Below, in pieces: positions 44,990 through 57,991 of a stretch of DNA of 64,000 nt; the stretch's first letter is position 1; the number at the start of each line of letters is the position of its first letter. The translations under genes and the position numbers were made by a program. The notes beneath the pieces are model-generated. The model worked only from the letters and a program-made list of their open reading frames with translations, made no database searches and was not told the origin of the DNA. The DNA is taken from assembly GCF_038396675.1 (NCBI RefSeq), contig NC_088926.1, forward strand, positions 37,275,001 through 37,339,000, read 5' to 3'. Origin of the DNA: Hydra vulgaris. Lineage: Eukaryota; Cnidaria; Hydrozoa; Anthoathecata; Hydridae.

Positions 44990-45695
44990 ATTGTTAAAAA
45001 GTTAAAAAGCATAGTACAAAAAAGATTTTTACTTTTTTTTGTTCTGTTCACAATTGTTAGTTAAAATACCGGCGAAATTAAAGAGTTGAGCCAACCATCA
45101 AATAATTTAAACACACTGAGACTATTATATGTCATACAACACCATTTTCAAACCAACCCGCTACCATGTTTTTTTTTTAAACAATAAAATCGAGATTATA
45201 TTTTTATGAAAACTACCTAGAAATCATAATTCAGTTTTTTCGGTTATCAACCGTGATATTTATCTCATTGCTGAACATTACTGTCCTCCATTATTCATTT
45301 GACGCTCTTGCAAAATTCTTTTCGCATGTTTTATGTTTTTTGTTAGTCGCGGTTTTAAAACAGCTTTTTTTCATAAAATATGGTTAGCTATTAGCTTCTT
45401 ACGCACAAGTGATCCCGATTCTTGACGCCAATTTGAAAGCTTCCGTTCCTTACTTAACTCATGTGGTAGCATAGTTCGGTTTTTCTTTGCCAACTATTGT
45501 GTTAAATGACATCATTATATGTCTTTAAACGCGGGCTTCCATAATAATGGTCAACGCAATGTAATGATTCGTCTCTGAATTGTTTGATGATTTTTAACAT
45601 CAAACTATTTGATTGCTTTATTATTTTGCCAACATCGTAAGCGGTTTTACCTTCCTGGTGAAAGTGCACCACTTTTACGCGATCTTTATAGGTTA
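44990..45695. other. Spacer with a possible decayed transposase scrap
   Basis: No gene assigned. On the minus strand the stretch around 45240-45690 has somewhat higher complexity, in the style of a Tc1-type transposase N-terminus, but I could not confirm any motif. Confidence 0.25.
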
Positions 45696-45696
45696 T

Positions 45697-45903
45697 AGAT
45701 TTTTTTTTTTTTCTTTTTTTTTGTAGTCATTTAGGTGCTCCCAGAAGTCCTTACGGTCTTATCACAGAGCACCGTGGGAGAGCATTTAACAGGAAGTTCA
45801 CGCCTCCTTCCGTACCAATGTCGCTTGTTGGGCTAGAGCTAGCGTCGAACCTCGGACCTCAGGGTTCTGAGCAGAACTCTAACCACTGCGCCACGGCTGC
45901 TCT
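45697..45903 (-). mobile_element. Full-length tRNA-derived SINE
   Basis: Minus strand. The head contains an RNA polymerase III box A, TGGCGCAGTGG (45883-45893), and box B, GGTTCGACGCT (45841-45851), as in tRNA genes. The body includes ACAGAGCACCG's reverse complement CGGTGCTCTGT. The element ends in a poly-A tail, seen here as a T-rich run at 45697-45722. Both boxes are near consensus, so this is a young or well-kept copy. Partial relatives are at 7878-8003 and 13567-13600. Confidence 0.9.
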
Positions 45904-47762
45904 AAAGATTCTCTGCTCTATTTTTCAAAAAAATAGATTTTTTTTTTTTTTTTTTTTTAAATTAAATATTTTTTGGTTTTTCGGTAATAACTCAGGTCAT
46001 AAATAGAATTTTTAAACAAAAAAAAAAAAATTTCCGCCGCATTTAGCACAAAAAATTCTTTTCGGTTTTTGACTTATTCATTAAAAAAAACATGAAAAAA
46101 ATTAGCGCGTAATATTTAATCCTTAGTTTTATAGGTTCATTAATTTAAAAAAATAAACTTTTCACTCGTGTTCTAATAAATACGTTTCCAAAAAAAAAAA
46201 GAAGACTTTTTTATTATCCTTAACTTTTTCAATATACTGTGTATAAACAATCCTGCAGCTTGACATCTGCAAAATAATGTTATTAGTTAAGAAAAGCTCT
46301 TAAATGCTATTTGTGTTTAAAGAAAACAAAATTAATTTGTGTTTAAGACAAAATTAAGTATATTTTATGTCAAAATCTTTAAATTTAATTTAGGAAACTA
46401 ATTTATCAAATTTTTCATTATTTAAGAAACTAATTTATTAATTTCATCGTTTTTTCAAAAACTTTAAGTACGACTTTGTTTACTTTTTTTTTTAACTTTT
46501 TTTATTAAATTCTATTTACAACTTTTATACGGAAATAAAAATTCTCGAGGATGAATTTACCCCCCTCTCTCCACTAGATTATTAATCTGAAAGTTCTAAA
46601 AATATCTTAGAAATTGAGAACCTTTTTTTTTATTATTATACGCAAATATGGTACAAATTACGCAAATATATCCCCCACCAAAAATTCATGAATCCGTCAT
46701 GATAACGATGCTCCAATAAAATTGACTACATTAACCAAGCCATTAAAAATTTTGAAAATCATCAAGATGATTGGAATTATTATGATATCAGTAATATGTA
46801 TAACTCTGGTTAGTTATTTTACGTACATTTTAACAACTGTTTTTTTTTGTTTTATTTGTTTACTAGTTTAAAGTATATTTAACAATTTTTGACTATTTTG
46901 ATTTTTATAGAGACGTATGACAAGATAAAATTTACCAATGGCAAAAGTTTCTTCAGACTTTTTCTTGAACAACGAAGGTAACGATCTAATAAATTCAATA
47001 GAAAACAGAATTCAAAAGAGTCTTTGTCCCACCAGGTGATAATCTTGATCATGATGATTGTGATAATGATCATCATTATGTGATCTTAATGATTGTATAT
47101 AATTTAAATGATGACCATCATATCATGATATTGATTTTCTTTCGTTATTTTATAGAGATGTCACTTATCACAGTTTTGAGTATTTTAGTTCAGAAACTAA
47201 CACAGTTACTAAAAAAATAAAAGTAAGTTTTAAATAGTAAAAAAAAAGACACTTGCCCCAGCCCCCGCTATTCCTCCTTTAACTTTTTCATTGACTGAAA
47301 ACTTGACTTCTTCAGATCATTCAAAACAAATAAGTTTTGAAAACAAGTTTCTGTTTAAAATGTTAGAAAAGAAGGTATTTTATACTTTTTCCATAAGAGT
47401 ATTCTTTTTTGTCAATGTAAATTTCAAAATGTTCTGAAAGTAACCTTATAGTTAGTTTAGGTAAATAGGACACATGCATCAAAATTTAAATCAATTATCA
47501 TCAAGTTAAATTGATGGAAGTACTTTTTGAGAAAGAAATTACTCCATCCGGTTCAAAAAAGCTTTATTTTTTTAATGAAGAATTCATTTTGAAAACGCTA
47601 TGTAAGATGACAATTTCTTTATTTATTTATAACGCTTTAATTCTATAAAATTTGATTGAAGAAAAATAAAAATAGCTTATTGCTGCCCAAATCTTTAATC
47701 AAGGTAATACCAACTTTGTTGCGTGCTAATTAGTGATTAGTATTAAATCATTTGCTGTATGG
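45904..47762. other. Homopolymer-rich spacer
   Basis: Long T and A runs, and an ATGATnATCATGAT-rich patch at 47030-47130. No supportable gene; the frames at 45818-46006 and 46879-47076 lie over SINE and low-complexity sequence. Confidence 0.5.
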
Positions 47763-47770
47763 ATTAAAGC
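47763..47770. repeat. hAT target-site duplication, left
   Basis: ATTAAAGC; its partner at 60552-60559 is ATTGAAGC, one mismatch in 8. Confidence 0.8.
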
Positions 47771-48149
47771 CAGTGGCGTAACTATAAATTTGCCCCCCCC
47801 CCCCCGCCAAAAAAAAAAAGGGGCCCTCCCACTTTAAATTTTTTCAAAATATATTTACGAATGAAATATCCAATATTTGCTTTTTATATTGGGTTAATAT
47901 AACACGATTAAGTATATAAAAAATATTTATTTCATAAATTTGAGAAATAACCTAGAATCTTTTCACAAAATAATTATAAAAAAGAACGAACATCCTTAAT
48001 AGCAAAAACTAACTTTACCTCACTTATTTCTATGGGAGAATTTTTATTTTCATAATAACTATACTATCTTAAGACAGTAATTCTTAGAATGCTATCAAGA
48101 ATAGAAAAAAAAATTGAAGAATATTCTAAGAAACTTTGTATTTGTTAAA

Positions 48150-50704
48150 CAACTTTAAATATAAACTTTTCTTGCCTTCTTATTCGCAAATTCCGCAATT
48201 ACTTTATCTAATTCTAATGTTTGTGCTTTTTCGTTCTCTATTGCCAAAATTGCACAATGTTTGAGACGCTCCTGAGACATGCTATTTCTTAAATATGATT
48301 TGATAATCTTTAATTTGCTGAAAGATCTTTCAGCACTTGCAACTGTCACAGGTATTGTCATCAATAGCAATATTGCTGTGTTTATATCTGAAAAATCGTA
48401 CTCCACAAAACTGTATTTGATGAGCAGTATGTCAGCTAAATCTTTTAATGTAGTTGCTTCTGTAATGTCATTTTTAATAAAAGTGATTGCATTAATTAAT
48501 TGGGTTGGAAAATGTTTTGTCAAATCGTCTGGGTAACTATGTTGCAATAATTTAGCTGATTTAATTAGATCAGCTTCAGACAATTTTGTTAAATTTTGAG
48601 GTTGCAAAAAATTAAAAAGATTTGAAAGTTTTTCCATTCCAGTAAATCTATCACTTATTTGCACGTTAACAATATCTATGGTCCTATAAAAAGCATTAAT
48701 TTGAAATCTTTTTTCAGCGCATTCGTTTAAATCACTTCCACTTAAATTATCAAAATGTCTTGCATATTTGGATTGCCTCTTAACCTTAAATGTTGGTTTT
48801 ATTTTCCACTTACTGCAAATAGTAACAGCCTCTAATTTAAATAAATCGTAATTTGATCTAAAATCTTTTAACTTGAATTTCAGTGTACCAAATAACGTGG
48901 CCGCTTCTATGTACTTCTATGTAGATCTATGTACTTTTTTTGTAAGTTTTTTGAAGCATAATTTACATTCGTTAATATGTGATACATAATGACGCAAATA
49001 AAAACTAATTCAAAGTTTGATATTTTGTCCCATAATTTTAGAGCTTCAGTTTGTTCTACTCTTTTCGAATATTTTAAAGAAATTTCAGTTAAAGTTTTAA
49101 CTATATCTAAAAAGCGTAACTTTATAGCTAATAAAGAATTAATTCTTGAAGATCATCTTGTTGGGTTTAATTTTTTTTAATGTTACTTCCGACTCCCCGC
49201 TAAAATTTGATAGCGAATTCCATAAAAAAATTGTTTACTTCTCTAGAACCAGAAACAGCATCATTTATAACCAGGTTTAAATTGTGACTCGCACAATGTA
49301 CATATTGTGCAGATGGCTGAATATTATTTATTTTTATTGAACTCCGTTATAAATGCCGCTCATCAAATTAGCTCCGTCATATCCTTGACCACGGCACTTT
49401 TTTAAATCTATTCCTTTATTTTCAAGCAACAATAACAATTGATTGGTTAAACCTACTGCCGAATGATCTAAAATTTTATAAAATTTTATAAAAACCCAAA
49501 ATTTATACTAACCCGAATTTTACAAAAACCCAAAAATGTTTCTTTAATCTCTAATTGAGGTTGAGTGTCCTGTTTGCGCATTATGTGAACGTACCGAAAA
49601 ATTAAACTTAATTGTTCTTTTCTAGATACATCTTGAGTTGTGTCAACTATAATAGAAAAAAAGGCAGATTCATTTATTTCGAATATTAATGTTTTTTCTA
49701 AATTTTGGCTTAAACATTGAATCACTTCATTTTGGATAGCTGGACTAAGATATTTTATAGTGCCTTTAGGCTTATTGAGTACTTGTTTCATTGTATCGTC
49801 GTACTTTGACAGCAAATAAACATGAGACAAAAAATTGCCATTGTAAATTTCATCTGCCAACACTTCACTATGACCTCTAAATGCAAGTGAGTTTTTTTGT
49901 TAACATTAAAGTGATGTTAAATAACCTTTCCAATATTATCTTCCAAAATGAAGCTTTATGACGAATTATTGTCTCTGTATCCTCATTAAGTGCCCTGTTT
50001 TGTTTCCAATGATCGTATACTTGACGTGCTTTAATATGTTTTAGGCTATTAGCATGACTTTTTATTTTTTTACTTAGCCCTTTCCAGTCTCAAACTCCCG
50101 TATGCCATTGGTTATTTTTATCATTTGAAAATAATCAACATGGTTCACAATATGCTGAGTCAATATGTGTTCGACTAAATTTATATGCACAATAATAATA
50201 GTTTGTGGAAAAATGTCTAAAATTTTGTGAAAGATCTTTTTTGAATGGTCCTTGTGGTTTGCATCTTTCAGAGGAAATAATAAATCTTTTTATGCTATCA
50301 TCAAGAAATTTTCCTCTAAAATATCCCATATCTGTTGTTAATGTATTTAATTCCTGAAATATATTCGGTTCTGGATCTGTTTCTTCAACTTGCATTGCAG
50401 TGGTAAGATTGTTAGGATTTGCGAAAATATATGCATTACTTTTATAATGAGATTCATTATGATCTTTCGAAATTTCCTTGTGTTCTAAGTTAATTGAAAC
50501 AGATAACATTTCTTCTTGTTGGGTTGCTTGAGAAGTACTAGTAACGACATTGATATTTTTATCTGCAACTTCATCACAAGGTTTCTGTTCTACTGATGAA
50601 AAAAATAAGGATATCTTTTTATTGTTTTTACGTAAACTATCATCAGCTTCCTTTTTTAATTTCCATTTTCTGGCTCCACTTATATAAGTTCTTTTTAAGT
50701 CCAT
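48150..50704 (-). pseudogene. hAT transposase (ZMYM1-like)
   Basis: Minus strand from an ATG at 50704. The N-terminal 189-codon frame has a Lys/Ser-rich start and then MGYFRGKFLDDSIKRFIISS and FSTNYYYCAYKFSRTH, the TTF-type zinc-finger region. 49863-49486 carries AIQNEVIQCLSQNLEKTLIF and AFFSIIVDTTQDVSRKEQLS, the first catalytic Asp region. In another frame near 49390-49250 come QGYDGANLMSGIYNGVQ and YVHCASHNLNLVINDAV, the second Asp and His box. 48664-48155 ends with LLLMTIPVTVASAERSFSKL and LRNSMSQERLKHCAILAIEN, the hAT dimerisation motif. Frameshifts near 50130, 49490 and 49180 and several stops make it inactive. Confidence 0.9.
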
Positions 50705-51398
50705 GCTATTGTAAGAAAAATGTTTTATTAGAAAAATTATATGTATTAACCCTATAGATATAAATATATGTGGCTAAATATTTTTGAATAAATAATAAAC
50801 TTAATTTGTATTTATTCTTTAGTTCGTATCTTGAGTCCGCCCTTTTAATTTTATATCAAATATGTACACATAATTTGTGTTTCTTTGTTAATTCGTACTA
50901 TCCTCGTACTATAGCAAAACCTAGTGCGTACTCAACACAAAAACATGGTTCTACATGTATCGCGTTTATATACATTTTTTATTTAAATTCAAGATCTCAG
51001 TAATTAATTTATATAGGATATTTTAAATTGCTGGAATAAAATTGCAAGATTTTTTTAACAAGCAGTTAAAAAATATTACCAATATTATAAATATAACTAA
51101 TTTATTACCTATTAGCTAAACATATTGATAATTCAACTTATTGTAATGAAAATTATAATTATATGACTTTTTTACTGCTTTGCACGAATGCATATAAATA
51201 GAAAAGCACTTACCTTCTAAATATAACTATATTTAATAATTTATACTTAATTTTCCACTTTAAAATCACCTGACTTTATCAACAAATACTAAAGTACTAA
51301 ATTATATCAGTGGTATTTCTATAATAGACAACGTTATTATCAAGGGCTGTCGACTTGCGTAAAAAAATGTTAATTTGTTTGCAGAGGATTATGGGATG

Positions 51399-54300
51399 CC
51401 CGGGTGCATATTTTGAAACCCTATACAGACTCAGAATAGGCAGAGATATGCGCAATCTGATTCGCTGATTTTGAAAAAGAGGCTTTTACGCGTATGTTTA
51501 AATCAAAACAAATGTCAAAAAACGTATTGAATAATAAAAGTGAATTTGAGTAATTTCATAAAAAACCAAATAATAATAGCAAAAAAAATTATGATTTTTC
51601 TATCCAATTTTGTGCAATATAGTACAAATACTTATACAAACCCTCACAACTCAAAACATCTGTGATTTTCAGAGTTTTTTAATAAAAATAAAGATTTAAA
51701 AAAATTAGTTTGTTTTTCTAATTGTTTTTATAATTCTAATATATAAAAAAGACAACCATTGTAACAAACTATAAACCAGATGGTAAAACTTGACTATGCC
51801 GTGATTCTCATACGATAGATTTTTTAAAACAGTTTTAAAATTTACCTACTAATATCAATAGACTATTATTAACTTGGTATAATTTTTTTCAAATTAAGTT
51901 CCCATTTATCCAATCATTTAGCAGAAGTATTTTTAAAAAATCGCCTAATTTCTTTTTAGAACTTTTCAATTATTACTCCCATATATAAATTATATACAAC
52001 ACTAAAAAAATTTGAGAGTATTGCTTATTGGTTGTTATAGCTAGCCCAGATGATTTGCAACACTCTTAAATTAAAAGCAATTGTAAGCAAGAGCAAATTT
52101 AGATATCCTTTGGTAATGTATAGTAATAAAAGATCACAAAGCATTGTAGCATAATAAGCTATTAGAAAAAATCTATAACCTGATGTCCACAAGTGTGTTT
52201 TGATATAGTAAACTGATTACCAAAAGCAATAACTCTCAACTTATCACACCTTAATGAAAAACTAAGTGTAAAAAGGTAGAAACAAGAAAGATTGCAAACA
52301 TGCAAGTTCATGTAGTTGTTTATTTTAATTTCAAAACTCAATACGTGTTTGTTAATATATAGCTTTTAACCTGAACAAAATACTCGTTACTGTATTCTAT
52401 AATTAATATAAAATGTGTATCCTTTAATAGCAACTGATAGTAAATAATATTAAATAAAGCAGCAAACTTTGATAAATTTTATATATTTATAATGCTAATA
52501 ATTTATTTTACATTATATACTCCAGAAGAAAAAGAAAATATGTCTGCTCTAAAAAATTAGAAAAAAAAACCTTAAATAAAATGTACTCCATATTTACAAA
52601 TTTTATTTATAGTTTCATTATTTAATTTTTGGTATAACCAATAAAAACAAGTGTTCTTTTTTTAAATTTCTGTGAATATCTCTTGTTTATTAATATAAAA
52701 ACAGAGATGCGTCATGTTTTATTTTGATGTAATTTTAATAATTTTTTTGAAAACTTGCTTCTTTAAATGTAAAAGCTAATTTTGATAAAGTTATTTTTAT
52801 TACAAAAATTGCCATAATTCACCTTTATTTGGTTAAATTTTTTGACTTTAATACTCAGTAAAGTTTTAATGTTCAGTGAAAAAACAAATATTACTTTTTT
52901 TGTTAAATTTTCCATTAGATTATTATCCAATTTATTATTCAAATTATTTCCATTAGAATAATATCCAATTTTCATCCTATATAATATATATAAAAAAAAA
53001 TATTGATGTACGCCTTATCAGCCTTCTCAAAATTTAGATTGAACAGTAACTTCTTCAGGGTTGGTAGATTTATATGGAACATGTAAGCTAGTTTGGCAGA
53101 ACATCTGTAAAAATTTTCTTTTTCCAAAATTTTAAATGTTGAACTGTTTATAATTAACAAGTTGGTATAAAGATGCAGTAACGAGCTTAGAACAACCTCT
53201 GCTTAAAATTTATACTTTGCATATTTTAAGTACTTTACCAGTAGTCTGGTGCAATTGCGTATAAACTTTGTATCGAGCATGCTTTATAGAACACGGACAT
53301 TATATTTGATGAGAAACAGATTTAGAAATTGCACACATGCAAATTCAAGTAAAAGAGTTTGTACATACAAAACACATTTTATAATAGCAAAAATATTCAT
53401 AGCATGACAACTTATTTTGTTCTTTTTTTTTTGATAATTTTCTTTTCTTTTTTTTATTACTCTTTTTTCATTAAAACGTTTGATTTTAACCACTTAGTTT
53501 AGTTTTTTAAATCTTTTTTTTTTCAATTAATACAATACAAAAAATGCCACAATCATTTACCATAATCCACTTTTATTTATGCCATAATCCACTTTTATTT
53601 GGTTAACTTATTTGACTTACTTTTTCTTACTTTTAATGTCAGTGTTTATATGTAACTGTACAAAAAATACTGTTCAAACACAAATATCACTTCTTTTGTT
53701 AAATCTTCAAATATTTTATAACTTAATGTAGCCTGTCAAAATTTTTTTAAATTTAAAAAAAGTTTTTAATGGTTTAACACGATGTTTTATTAAAGTTACA
53801 TAATAAAAAAATATATCAGCCTCCTCCAAACTATGGTTGAAACAAAGCATGAAAACAAAATCTCCTCAGAGCTCATATATTGACATGGAACATGTAAGCT
53901 AGTTTTGCAATTAGTACAAATTTTCTTTTTTAAAAAACCCTAATTTTCAACTCTTTATAATAAACATGTAAATCAGATTATAAATAAAGTTCTTCACCAG
54001 TAGTCACGTAAAACTGCATATAAACTTTTTATGCAAAAGTGCTTCACTATTAGTCTCGTACAACATAATTATATAAACTATGTATTTAAGAATGCTTTAA
54101 AGCCAAGAGCATATTTTGAGAGATACACATTTGTAGATTTTTTCAAATTTACTTCAACACATTTTTTTTTTCGTTTCTTAAAAATAACAATAGATAAAAT
54201 CTTCATCACCAAGATAAACTTTATTGAAAATTTTACGAGTGAAAATTCTCTTGTACAAATAGATTTTGATACATTTTAAATTCTCTGAAGAGTACTAAAA

Positions 54301-54518
54301 TAAAATGAATTTCCTGTGTTGATAGTAACACATGACTTGTATTGACTTGTATTAGTATATTGTTACTTTGAAATTTATCTCAAAAATCTGTTTGTTTTGA
54401 TTTTAATTATATTTTTCAACAAAATCGCACTAGCCTCTCTTTCAAAATCAGCGAATCAGGTTACTCATTTTTCTGCCTATTCTGAGCCTGTATAGGGTTT
54501 CAAAATATGCTGCCCGGG
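51399..54518. mobile_element. Non-autonomous DNA element with 88-bp terminal inverted repeats
   Basis: Left repeat 51399-51486 and right repeat 54431-54518 begin CCCGGG and share blocks such as CATATTTTGAAACCCTATAC and CTGATTCGCTGATTTTGAAA; identity is about 85-90 percent by eye. Interior 2.9 kb has no recognisable coding sequence; the open frames at 52763-53493 are AT-rich and lack motifs. Target duplications could not be assigned, so the superfamily is unknown. Confidence 0.85.
52740..54150. repeat. Diverged tandem duplication, period about 770 bp
   Basis: 52740-53380 and 53510-54150 align in the same order: a TTTATTTGGTTAA block at 52825 and 53595, a GGAACATGTAAGCTAGTTT block at 53076 and 53888, and a CCAGTAGTC block at 53237 and 53997. 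A more decayed third copy may precede at about 52180-52340 (GCAAACATGCAAGTTCA versus GCACACATGCAAATTCA). Confidence 0.8.
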
Positions 54519-54744
54519 TAAAATAACATTTAAAAAACAAATTAAAAACGAATATATATATATATAAAGTTATATAAAGCAACAAATGCTATTAGTAATG
54601 AAATATTTCTAAATACTTTATTGGTTTTTTAATCAAATTTTGGACTCGATTTGTTAAATTACATTTTTGACTTAAAATATGAACCCACTTAAATCTGGTT
54701 GCTATAAAAAAACATAAAACAACTCTGAAAACTAGAAAAATCAG

Positions 54745-54745
<1 letters not shown>

Positions 54746-54832
<87 letters not shown>
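54746..54832. repeat. (TA)n microsatellite
   Basis: More than 40 TA units between the 88-bp-repeat element and the P-element gene. Confidence 0.98.
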
Positions 54833-54836
<4 letters not shown>

Positions 54837-54929
54837 GTTATTATTATACAATTGAAATTATTTGTGTAGCAAACGTTCCATCTTTTTATAGTTTTTTTTA
54901 TTGCGTGGAGAAAGATCTCGGTTATACAG

Positions 54930-57715
54930 TTTAATAAAATAAAATATTCGTGATATGACGAATATATGGACTATTTTTTTTTTGTAGGTAAAAAGCATGT
55001 TCGAAGTGATATTTGAATAAAAACTCAAAAGAACATATTTCCATTATTTTGGAAGATAATCTAAAAGCCAGGTTTTCCATATCAAGCCACTTTTCAATAT
55101 ATTCTATGAAAACTACTTCCATATTAGAAATCAAAGAAACTAACGATGAATTTGGATAACAATTTTGGATGTTTGTTTGTTTATTGGTCTCCATACCATT
55201 CTTACTAGCTATTGTAAAATCAATCGATTCACTGCAAAGTACTACCTTACAATGTTGACACAGAGAGATTCTTTTTATTAACAAGTTAGAGAAATATGTA
55301 TGTGATTGTTCAATAGATTGTTTTATAAGGATAGCAACAGGAAATCTGTTTAAAAGAACATTATTTTTTGTATTATTATCAAAAAATAGACAATCTTTTT
55401 TAGTTAGTAGTTTTTGTGAATTTCAAATAAGGAATTTAGATCCAATGCCACACTAAAATCTGTTTCTGCCAGACAGTTGCTATTAGACTTACTAGTTTCT
55501 ACTGACAACAGCAAAAGGGCATTCTGGTAAGCTGCTCGAAACTGTCTTACAGTTGGTCTGTCATTCCACCCTCCTTTACTCCGTATAGTTCCAAAAAAAC
55601 TTTTTAAGCAATCTTGGTTGAAGCGAGATGTGCAAACAAAAGGAAATCCTTCCAAGAGAAGCTCCTGGCACAATTCTAGTATACTGTTAATTGTAACATT
55701 CAACCCCCAATGACTAGCTATCTTGGATTGGGATTGTACATCACAAAACTTCCATTTCTTAATTCAAGTTTGGAGTTCTTTTAACAATGTAATGTTATTT
55801 CCATTAGTTGCTATAGCACAACGAGCAGGTTTATCACCCTGAAGCTTTCTTGAATTTAACAGATCAAAAAGAATATCCATTTTTTCAACAAATTGGGCAG
55901 TCACTCTTACAGTTGACGGTAATATATTTGCAGTGACACACAAAGACAATGCGGTGGCAACCTGATGACTTAATACTTGTGTTGCTAGATTAACTCTCAT
56001 TTTTAGAAATGCTCCAGGATCGAGATGTTTGTCAGTCAATATTGGTGCAAGACGGATAGGATTGCATTTGTCTAGCTCATACAACATTCTAATGTGATTC
56101 CATGAAACTATATTACCATCAATATTAATGTTATGTCGCATAAGATTATTGCGAACACTTTTAATTAGATGAGGGGGATCAAAGATAATATGAATTCTAT
56201 TTTTTAAAGACGGGTGTTGAATATAAGATTTTATTTTTGAAAAACCAAGAATTTTAAGTGCTGCAATATTAGTTGATCCTTGATCACACACAATACACCG
56301 AACTAACAATCCACAGTCCTGAACTTTTGATATAGCTTCTTAAATAAACTTAATAAGATTAACTGTTGAAACAGTTGAGTTACTGAAAAAATATGCAATT
56401 GGTTGTTTCCATTTAGTGGCAATACCTCTGATAATAAAAACTAGAGCTTGATTCAGTGGTTTCTTGTTCTTTATTCCAAAAACAACATCTACACTTTTGT
56501 CATAAAGTGTTGTTTAAGTGCCATCTCATCCAATACTAAACTGCAATTACGATCTTGTTGATTCATGTTATTAACACGAAGTTTTAGTAAAGTAAACAAC
56601 TTTTGTGAGAATCCAGTTGGCATATCGCCATAAGCTCTTGTTAGAAACAATTTCAATGTGTTGCGACTTGGTAAAGAAAATATATTACTTAACATTTTAT
56701 AAGTTTGTGGACTATGAAAAATAACTCGTAGTCCAAGTAATTTATCCGATATTGTCCAACGATTTCCTTTTTTATGGTGGTAACTCATTTTTATTTGACT
56801 TGTAAAAAATTTTTGTTGATCATCTGAAAGAAAGTTTTTAGATAAATCTAAAATATGATTAATTGAGTTATTGCAACTTTTATGCTTTTTTTCTCTAATA
56901 GTTTTATTTTTTTTTCGTAGCCTGCATATTGTAACACGAGATGTACGCAATGAATTTAAGACTTTTCTGTACTTTTTTATATTTACAGTTTCTATATTGG
57001 CTTGAGTGTTTTCAACTTTACTATCATTATTTTCATTTTGTATTTTTTTAACTTTTAAAGGCAAATGATTTCTTTTGGTAGGTGGTTTTCTTTTTTCTCC
57101 TACAGATGGTGGTGGATTGGGAACATTAAAAAATGTAGGTATTGCATTATAAAGCAGACATTTTCCTCCATTGTTTGTAAAATAGTACATTGAACTTTCA
57201 AAATGGTTACTACACAAACGATATTCTTTGTTTAAAACTTAAACAGACTTTCTATCTAGATCTCTTCTTCTACAATTTATAACCCATTTCTTGCACCTTT
57301 AAAAATAAGAATAACATATACTTTTCGTTGCATACTAATTGAATTACAAATAAATTACATAAATTAATCAGTAAAATAACTCGATAAAATGAAAACAAAA
57401 ACTTATTCTAAAAGAAAACAAATACACATAACTTATGTGTATTTGTTCAAACTTATGTCATAAGTTTGAAAAGTTGCACAATAGCCTACTTTAATTTTGT
57501 GTTACAAAAATAATGTGTTAAATTAAAAAATATATATATATATGTATATATATATATTAAGTACTAAATTATATAAATTAAGTACTTAAATCATAATGCT
57601 TAGTAAAGTTAAGTATTTACCTTTCTTTGTCTCTTGGAAAACGAAAAAAGGACACATTTTTATCGGCTACTCCACTGGTATTTGTGCAGTTAACTGCTGC
57701 ACAATATAAAGGCAT
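54930..57715 (-). pseudogene. P-element / THAP9-like transposase
   Basis: Minus strand. Exon 1 (57715-57621) encodes MPLYCAAVNCTNTSGVAD and FFRFPRDKE, a THAP start, and ends at GTAAAT. After an intron, exon 2 starts at 57296 (AAAG acceptor) with CKKWVINCRRRDLDRKSV, a stop, then RLCSNHFESSMYY, completing the C2CH zinc finger. A coiled coil and SLPSRNTLKLFLTRAYGDMP follow, then RNCSLVLDEMALK with the first catalytic Asp. Next are LLVRCIVCDQGSTNIAALKI (second Asp) and IHIIFDPPHLIKSVRNNLMR. The C-terminal FNQDCLKSFFGTIRSKGGWN is typical of P-element/THAP9 proteins, and a final zinc-type region CQHCKVVLC ends it. Lesions: one stop in the THAP domain and frame breaks near 56489, 55750 and 55350. 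Few lesions for 2.4 kb suggests moderate age. Confidence 0.9.
57296..57620 (-). other. Intron of the P-element transposase
   Basis: The splice joins GAAAG to GTGCAAG, keeping the THAP frame (KER-CKKW). The intron holds a small ATATATAT palindrome and an 18-bp inverted repeat around 57415-57470 (AAACTTATG/CATAAGTTT). Confidence 0.75.
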
Positions 57716-57987
57716 TTCTTTATACTAAAAACTATAACTTATTGAAGAAAAAACGCAATATAATATACAGAAAACAATTTACAGTTTCATCCAAATTTGT
57801 TATGAGAGTTAATTTTTATACTACCTACACATCCAATAATGCCTTGCGCATACAATTACACTTTAAACTAAGTAAATATAGAAGAGTTGACAGCGCTTGG
57901 TTACTATTCGCTAATGTTTACATTCAATAGAAATTTACAATAGAATGTACATTCAATAGAAATTCTATAATGGATTTGCTATTGAAG
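57716..57987. other. Junction region between P-element and Kolobok copy B
   Basis: Contains the presumed P-element upstream region and, from about 57925, AATAGAAATT-type units of the same array that continues at 60268. P-element end not identified. Confidence 0.4.
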
Positions 57988-57991
57988 TTAA
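57988..57991. repeat. TTAA target duplication, left, of copy B
   Basis: Perfect partner of 60264-60267. Confidence 0.9.

Noticed and set aside
45830-45903. Functional tRNA gene
   Set aside because: Box A and box B are present but the cloverleaf arms do not pair well, and a SINE body and poly-A tail follow, so it is a SINE head.
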